From contig NZ_AP024620.1 in assembly GCF_023734095.1 (NCBI RefSeq), positions 2,228,501-2,292,500 on the forward strand: a DNA stretch of 64,000 nucleotides, in the 5' to 3' direction. The stretch is from Moorella sp. Hama-1. GTDB taxonomy: Bacteria > Bacillota > DSM-521 > Neomoorellales > Neomoorellaceae. The notes beneath the pieces were generated by a model that saw nothing but the letters and a program-made list of their open reading frames with translations, was not told the origin of the DNA and did no database searches. The translations under genes and the position numbers were made by a program. Below are positions 59,762 through 64,000 of this stretch, in pieces (position 1 is the stretch's first letter; each line of letters begins with the position of its first letter).

Positions 59762-60787
59762 CTAATTAATCCACAGGCCAATAATCAGGCCCAGGGTCAA
59801 ACTAAGAATAAGGGAACCGATCAGGCCAGCGCCCAGACCCCTGGCACCCACCCTTTTAAGCATACCCGGGCTGACATTGAGCCCCAGGCCGGCCATGGCC
59901 ATGGTGAGGAGAAAAACACCCGCCTGGAGAAGGGGTTCCGTTACCGCTGACGGCAGGTGGGCCAGGGTATTCAGGCTGCTTAAAGCCAGGAAACCCAGGA
60001 TAAACCAGGGCACCTGGATCTGGCGCCAGCTCCAGGCTGCACCTTGATTATCCAGCCGGGCAAAAACTGCTCCCAAAATTAAAGCCACCGGAACCAGGAG
60101 GGAGACCCGTCCCAGTTTAACCAAAATGGCAATATCCGTACTCGCACTACCGCCGGCCTGGGCCGCGGCAATGACGTGGGCCAGTTCATGCAGGCTGCTA
60201 CCGGAGAATAAACCATACTGGTAAGGGGTCAGGTTAAGTAGCGGGTGAACAAGGGTATAAGTAATACTGAACAGGGTCCCCAGGAGGGCAACAACGGCTA
60301 CCGCCACGGCCGTTTCATCATCCCGGGACCTGACCACGGGAGCAACAGCAGCTATGGCGGCTGCCCCGCAGATGCCGGTGCCGGCCGCGATGAGGGTAGC
60401 CAGCTTCTTGCTCAGGCCCATTTTCGGCCCCAAAAAAGTAATCACAGCCATGGCCACTGTAATGGCCAGGACATCCAGGGCTAGCACCCGGGGTCCGGCA
60501 GCGATAATCCTGGGAATATCCAGGCGCAGGCCCATAAGGATAATACCATAACGAAGTACTTTCTGGCCAGCGTAATTGATACCCACCTCGGCCGTTACTG
60601 GAACGGCCATAAAGGAGCGCCAGGCAATACCTAAAAGGATGGCCAGAATCATGCTCCCCATAATATTCAGCAGGGGTAGCATGGCCAATTGCCTGGCAAC
60701 CAGGGTTAAAACCGCCGTCAGGGCCACCCCCTGGATAAGGCCCAGTCCCTGGTTACCCTGGGTAAGGGTCAGGCTTCTGCTAGACAT
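59762..60787 (-). CDS. YeiH-type putative sulfate/sulfonate exporter family membrane protein
   Basis: 341 residues from ATG 60787, preceded by AAGGAAGGG. About ten hydrophobic helices; signature regions GSMILAILLGIAWRSFM, LRYGIILMGLRLDIPRIIA, IAAGTGICGAAAIAAVAPVV and LFSGSSLHELAHVIAAAQAG match PF03601 (YeiH family). Substrate uncertain; members are tied to sulfur compounds such as sulfolactate or sulfite. The neighbouring LysR is the probable regulator. Confidence 0.88.
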   Translation of the reverse strand: MSSRSLTLTQGNQGLGLIQGVALTAVLTLVARQLAMLPLLNIMGSMILAILLGIAWRSFMAVPVTAEVGINYAGQKVLRYGIILMGLRLDIPRIIAAGPRVLALDVLAITVAMAVITFLGPKMGLSKKLATLIAAGTGICGAAAIAAVAPVVRSRDDETAVAVAVVALLGTLFSITYTLVHPLLNLTPYQYGLFSGSSLHELAHVIAAAQAGGSASTDIAILVKLGRVSLLVPVALILGAVFARLDNQGAAWSWRQIQVPWFILGFLALSSLNTLAHLPSAVTEPLLQAGVFLLTMAMAGLGLNVSPGMLKRVGARGLGAGLIGSLILSLTLGLIIGLWIN

Positions 60788-61163
60788 ATCCATCCCTTCC
60801 TTTAGTGCGTTATAACGACGTGCCATGTGTATAGCGACGTACAACGGCGTGAAACGCATAAACTCGTAACCCAACTGCTTACTCAGGATATCACGGACCC
60901 TGTACGGCTGTAAAATATATAAAACTTATCGTCACTATTAGCAGCTTTAACCTTTGCCTCCCGTGGGATTGGGTCTTAATTTATGTTAGGCAGATTTTGG
61001 TTGTAAGAACGATATAACTATCCAGCCGGCCGATCAGCCATGCAGCGAAAGCCAGTGGGGCCCATGAGGCTAGCCAGTTCGCGATAATTGCGGCGAGTTA
61101 CGTTAGGCCGGCTAGATCGGCAGCGGCCTGAGTAATTAGCCTGAGCAATTAGCAGGAGGCGGT
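60788..61163. other. Intergenic region upstream of the exporter and rubrerythrin genes
   Basis: About 375 bp. No gene seen. CCTGAGTAATTAG and CCTGAGCAATTAG are a tandem 13-bp repeat at about 61128-61153. An exporter promoter under LysR control should lie near 60900-60960 (AT-rich) but is not defined. Confidence 0.35.
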
Positions 61164-61253
61164 ATGAATCGTTATGATAGAGCAAAATTATTTAAGCCGG
61201 TATTTTTTTACCTGAAAGGGTTGACAGGAACGGGGGTAATATATATAATGTAA
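61164..61253 (+). CDS. Possible 29-residue peptide overlapping the rubrerythrin promoter
   Basis: ATG with a very good ribosome site (AGCAGGAGGCGGT) opens a frame MNRYDRAKLFKPVFFYLKGL to TGTGVIYIM and stops at TAA 61251. The frame runs through the rubrerythrin promoter hexamers, so it may be a leader peptide of a longer upstream transcript or chance. Confidence 0.3.
   Translation: MNRYDRAKLFKPVFFYLKGLTGTGVIYIM
61221..61249 (+). promoter_or_regulatory. Consensus sigma-A promoter of rubrerythrin
   Basis: TTGACA (61221-61226), 17-bp spacer, TATAAT (61244-61249): a perfect match in both hexamers, predicting strong expression. Confidence 0.92.
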
Positions 61254-61261
61254 CCGTAAAC

Positions 61262-61273
61262 GTTATCAATAAC
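61262..61273 (+). promoter_or_regulatory. Candidate operator at the rubrerythrin start site
   Basis: GTTATCAATAAC is a 12-bp inverted repeat (GTTAT, CA, ATAAC) about 12 bp downstream of the -10 box, a position for repression. A peroxide or redox regulator would fit the gene but the site is not a good PerR box. Confidence 0.35.
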
Positions 61274-61301
61274 CATTACTATTACCGAGGAGGAATTAAT
61301 A

Positions 61302-61727
61302 ATGGCAACAGAACTGAACAACGATGTCAAACTGGGTGTAGCGAAGGGCACCGTAGTGGAGGATGCCGTCGAGGCTAATTTCAAAGGGGAAACCATGGAA
61401 GTCGGCCTCTACCTGGCCATGGCTCGCCAGGCCCTGCGGGAGGGTTACCCCGAGGTGGCCCTGACCCTGGAGAAGATCGCCTGGGAGGAAGCCGAGCATG
61501 CCGCCCACTTTGCCGAACTAAATGGTAAAATCAGCGCCAGCACCAAGGAGAACCTGGAGAAGATGCTGGCCGGCGAGTTGGGGGCCAACAAGGGCAAGCG
61601 CGAGGCCGCCGTCAAAGCCAAGGAGAATAACATCGACCACGCCCACGACTTCTTTGACGAGTCCTCCCGGGACGAAGGCCGCCACGCCCGCGCCCTGGAA
61701 GGCCTGCTGGGCCGCTACTTCAAGTAA
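61302..61727 (+). CDS. rbr: Rubrerythrin-type ferritin-like diiron protein
   Basis: 141 residues, ATG after GAGGAGGAATTAATA. Four-helix bundle with the diiron ligands: Glu20 region ([20 protein letters not shown]), [20 protein letters not shown], and [19 protein letters not shown]. It lacks the C-terminal rubredoxin domain of classical rubrerythrin, so it is the erythrin/short type. Peroxide reduction in an anaerobe is the expected role; electron donor unknown. Own promoter and terminator. Confidence 0.92.
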   Translation: MATELNNDVKLGVAKGTVVEDAVEANFKGETMEVGLYLAMARQALREGYPEVALTLEKIAWEEAEHAAHFAELNGKISASTKENLEKMLAGELGANKGKREAAVKAKENNIDHAHDFFDESSRDEGRHARALEGLLGRYFK

Positions 61728-61875
61728 ACCTCCCTAATGGCCCAAGCCAGGGGCTTTACGGCGCATTTTAGTAACATCGTATCAATACAGGCCTAACTAA
61801 GTACAGGCCCCACAACCTTGCCAGACTCTTTAGTACGCTGGCCTTACCCCCAATTAACGGCGTACATCAACTCAA

Positions 61876-61904
61876 AGCCGGGGTTCTTACCCCGGCTCTT
61901 TTTG
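61876..61904 (+). terminator. Terminator after rubrerythrin
   Basis: Stem AGCCGGGG (61876-61883) with CCCCGGCT (61890-61897), 6-base loop, then CTTTTTG. Confidence 0.88.
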
Positions 61905-61972
61905 TCGGTATTTAGCGCAAACCCCGGCGGCAACCGCCTGGCGGCAGGGTTTCGTGCTTTGATTGTTCCTCA

Positions 61973-62095
61973 CTATTTATGGGCGCGAAAAAAATTGCCG
62001 ATCCCTGTGTCCCTTTCTCTTGCCACTTCTAATAGCTCGGGCCGTTTAAAGGACGCGAAAACGCCGCCAATCCTCACTGCGGCTTCCCGGTATTT
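61973..62095 (-). other. Open frame continuing in phase after the dinB stop
   Basis: Directly after the dinB TGA (62096-62098) the same frame stays open for 40 codons (KYREAAVRIGGVFASFKRPE, LLEVARERDTGIGNFFRAHK) to TAG at 61973. Codon use looks coding. It may be the former C-terminus of dinB cut by a nonsense mutation, or a small gene starting at an internal GTG. Confidence 0.35.
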
Positions 62096-63238
62096 TCATT
62101 CCTTCTCTTTCAGGGTTACCGCCCGCCGGACGACGGGCCGGCCGTATTTCTCACGTAATGCGTCCAGGGCTTTATTGAGCTTTTCCCCTTTTTCTTCTTC
62201 CGAGCCGGCAAAGAGTGACTCCTGGCGGAAGCCTTTTACCAGGCCCGCCGCCTGGATCCCGGCCAAGCGCCAGGGCGGGGCGACCCTGCTTTGATGGAAC
62301 AATTCGACGGCCGCCTGGTATAGCCGGCCGTCATCGTCGGTCCCGGTGTTGAGGGTCCGGGTACGGGTGTAAGTGGTAAAATCGCCCCGCTTTAGCTTCA
62401 AAGTTACCGCCAGGCAGGTATACCCCTGCCGGCGCAGGCGGTAGCCGACCTCTCCCGCCAGCCGGGCCAGGACGGCGAGGAGCTCCTCCGGGTTGGCTAT
62501 ATCCCGGCCAAAGGTCTCCTCTTTGCCGATGCTCTTAGGCTCGCGCGCCAATTCCAGGGGGCGGTCGTCCCGGCCGTGGGCGAAACGGTAAAGCTCCCGG
62601 CCGTTGACCCCCAGCAACCGGGCCAGCTCGTCTTCATTACCGGCGGCCAGGTCGCCAATAGTGGAAATCCCTCTGGCCTGCAAGATTTTCTCCGTCTTAG
62701 GGCCTACCCCCGGCAGTTTACCCACCGGCAGCGGCCAGATTACCGTTGGGACATCCTCCGGCAAGATCGCCCGCAGGCCGTCGGGTTTGGCCAGCTCGCT
62801 GGCCATCTTGGCCAGGAGTTTGTTGCTGGATATGCCGATACTGATGGGTAGATCCAGTTCCGCCCGCACTATCCGCCGGATGGCCTGCGCCGCCTCTATC
62901 CCTTGACCACAAGGCAGGGCCAGGTAGGCTTCATCGATGGACACCCTTTCTATTTCCGGCGTGTAGCGCTCAAAGATGGCGAAAATCTGCCGGGATACGG
63001 CCTTATAGCGGGCCATAGCCACCGGCAGAACTACAGCGTGCGGGCACAGCTTCAGGGCCGTACCCATGGGCATGGCCGAGTGGACGCCATACCTGCGGGC
63101 TGCATAGGAACAGGTGGAAACCACCCCGCGGTTGCGGTCCCCGCCGACGATTACCGGCCGGCCCCGGTATTCCGGGTGGTCGCGCTGTTCTACAGAAGCG
63201 AAGAAGGCGTCCAGGTCACAAAGAAGGATGTCCCGCAT
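62096..63238 (-). CDS. dinB: DNA polymerase IV (Y-family)
   Basis: 380 residues from ATG 63238 (GAGGTGTAAT upstream). Translesion polymerase. ILLCDLDAFFASVEQRDHPE (catalytic Asp and steric-gate Phe region), YAARRYGVHSAMPMGTAL, catalytic IERVSIDEAYLAL, helix-hairpin-helix PLPVGKLPGVGPKTEKI, and the little-finger domain KSIGKEETFGRD onward. A C-terminal beta-clamp-like motif could be QESLFAG. An in-phase open frame follows the TGA stop. Confidence 0.95.
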   Translation of the reverse strand: MRDILLCDLDAFFASVEQRDHPEYRGRPVIVGGDRNRGVVSTCSYAARRYGVHSAMPMGTALKLCPHAVVLPVAMARYKAVSRQIFAIFERYTPEIERVSIDEAYLALPCGQGIEAAQAIRRIVRAELDLPISIGISSNKLLAKMASELAKPDGLRAILPEDVPTVIWPLPVGKLPGVGPKTEKILQARGISTIGDLAAGNEDELARLLGVNGRELYRFAHGRDDRPLELAREPKSIGKEETFGRDIANPEELLAVLARLAGEVGYRLRRQGYTCLAVTLKLKRGDFTTYTRTRTLNTGTDDDGRLYQAAVELFHQSRVAPPWRLAGIQAAGLVKGFRQESLFAGSEEEKGEKLNKALDALREKYGRPVVRRAVTLKEKE

Positions 63239-63515
63239 ATTACACCTCATCCGCGGTCTCCACTACAGCAAACGGCACACCCAGTGCCTCGAAATGCTTT
63301 TGGCCGCAGCGTGCTGGTCTTCTTATGTTTAACAATTCGACGACGGCCTGGAATATCCTGCTATCGGCATCTGGAGCCGTATATCGGCATCATTACATCC
63401 AAGCATCAGGACTCTATTTGACAACTGGCCCGATTACCATGAATGAGGAAGATAAAAAAGCGCTCTGGCCAGCCACCATAATACTTATCTTTATCCCCTT
63501 TTATCCCCTGAAATA

Positions 63516-63544
63516 TTGACAGAAGCAGTTATGTCGGCTAGAAT
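63516..63544 (+). promoter_or_regulatory. Sigma-A promoter of tRNA-Pro
   Basis: TTGACA (63516-63521), 17-bp spacer, TAGAAT (63539-63544). The tRNA begins 13 bp downstream of the -10 box. Confidence 0.88.
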
Positions 63545-63556
63545 AGATATTGTCAT

Positions 63557-63634
63557 CGGGGCGTAGCTCAGTTTGGCTAGAGCGCACGGTTCGGGACCGT
63601 GAGGTCGGGTGTTCAAATCACCTCGCCCCGACCA
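63557..63634 (+). tRNA. tRNA-Pro (anticodon CGG)
   Basis: 78 nt including encoded CCA. Acceptor CGGGGCG pairs with CGCCCCG; C1-G72 is typical of bacterial tRNA-Pro. Anticodon arm CACGG-TTCGGGA-CCGTG gives anticodon CGG (reads CCG). T arm GGGTG-TTCAAAT-CACCT. Confidence 0.96.
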
Positions 63635-63653
63635 TATTATGATGGGACCTCAC

Positions 63654-63685
63654 GCCTGTTACGTCGGAGTAACAGGCCTTTTAAA
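63654..63685 (+). terminator. Terminator after tRNA-Pro
   Basis: Stem GCCTGTTAC (63654-63662) with GTAACAGGC (63669-63677), followed by CTTTTAAATTTT. Confidence 0.88.
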
Positions 63686-63716
63686 TTTTAGGGAGGTAAC
63701 AAGAACAGAAATGATA

Positions 63717-63770
63717 AGCCCGCCCCCACCTGCTGTTTTTAACCTCCCGGGGCGGGCTGTTATTTTAAGG
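63717..63770. terminator. Hairpin between tRNA-Pro and the convergent gene, possible terminator
   Basis: AGCCCGCCCC (63717-63726) pairs with GGGGCGGGCT (about 63749-63758) around a loop of some 22 bases; TTATTTTAA follows. It lies after the stop of the minus-strand gene at 63806 and could end it. Confidence 0.5.
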
Positions 63771-63805
63771 CTGGTATATTTAGGCTACGGCGAGGCGTCT
63801 AACAG

Positions 63806-64000
63806 TTAGGTGCAGCTTTCCCCAACTCGGAGGTTAATCTCCCGCACCAGCTGGCCTGCGGGCAGCTTAGAGGGGACCCGATCATACTGCACTCGCCGGG
63901 CCAGGATCGCCCCATCACCGGTAGCGATAACAAACCCCTCTTCCCGGCAGGCTACTATGCTGCCCGGCGTACCCTTTTCCTGACAGGGGCTGGCCTCCCA
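63806..64000 (-). CDS. C-terminal end of a formyltransferase-like protein (partial)
   Basis: The frame enters from the right edge and ends with TAA at 63806. The visible 64 residues contain KGTPGSIVACREEGFVIATG, DGAILARRVQYDRVPS and LPAGQLVREINLRVGESC. This resembles the C-terminal domain of methionyl-tRNA formyltransferase (Fmt) and related formyltransferases (GTPG, then ATGDGAL). The catalytic domain is outside the window, so the exact enzyme cannot be named. Confidence 0.6.
   Translation of the reverse strand, partial: WEASPCQEKGTPGSIVACREEGFVIATGDGAILARRVQYDRVPSKLPAGQLVREINLRVGESCT

Noticed and set aside
62096-62098. dinB TGA as selenocysteine or programmed readthrough
   Set aside because: No SECIS-like hairpin directly after the TGA and DinB is not a known selenoprotein; simple stop or mutation is more likely.

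Overview
The window looks like chromosome of a spore-forming, thermophilic acetogenic Firmicute close to Moorella. This is judged from the GC-rich core genes, Gram-positive ribosome binding sites with frequent GTG and TTG starts, sporulation genes (ytrH, ytrI, an alpha/beta SASP, spore photoproduct lyase), a TRAP gene (mtrB) next to pfkA and pyk, and a stand-alone pyruvate/oxaloacetate carboxyltransferase. The genus is inferred from gene content and memory, not from a search.

Layout. (1) 1-10941: a glycogen/alpha-glucan locus. On the minus strand are a DUF4912 protein, an unusual GH57 branching-enzyme/GT4 glycosyltransferase fusion, a glucan phosphorylase, a CBS-pair protein and MalQ. A divergent neopullulanase-type GH13 enzyme lies on the plus strand. 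(2) 11085-16632: an exported stalk-type protein, a NodB deacetylase, and a cobalt/nickel ECF transporter cbiMQO preceded by a terminator-like structured leader. (3) 16633-38980: a 22-kb AT-richer accessory island. It contains one complete agr-type quorum-sensing operon (membrane protein, GHKL kinase, LytTR regulator, AgrB, AgrD), one deleted and frameshifted second copy, two more agrD copies, and fragments of the same genes. It also holds two IS21-family elements, a group II intron remnant, toxin-antitoxin genes, secreted proteins of unknown function, spore photoproduct lyase and DUF3243. A duplicated fragment of cbiO closes the island. (4) 38986-53754: a deacetylase-like protein, minC, a DUF169 protein, the carboxyltransferase, pyk, pfkA, mtrB, coaD, dnaE, ytrH and ytrI, with a family of palindromic intergenic repeats between them. 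(5) 53879-64000: SASP, nadABC, a LysR regulator with a YeiH-type exporter and a DsrE protein, rubrerythrin, dinB, tRNA-Pro and the end of a formyltransferase-like gene.

The main discovery is in the island. All four agrD genes encode the same predicted signal core (PTSWLAW, a serine lactone candidate). Seven places in the island carry 12-bp direct repeats (consensus near CCGCATTTTATC on the minus strand) phased at exactly 21 bp, the geometry expected of a LytTR-family response regulator. They lie in front of the agr operon and between each agrD and the next gene. The best preserved array sits at the right distance from a TATAAT box and drives an uncatalogued small gene whose product has a double-glycine leader (MSDYELEKLKGG), followed by a secreted protein and a sigma-region-4-like protein. 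I read this as a modular agr regulon of peptide and secreted-protein cassettes that has been copied, interrupted and partly decayed in place.
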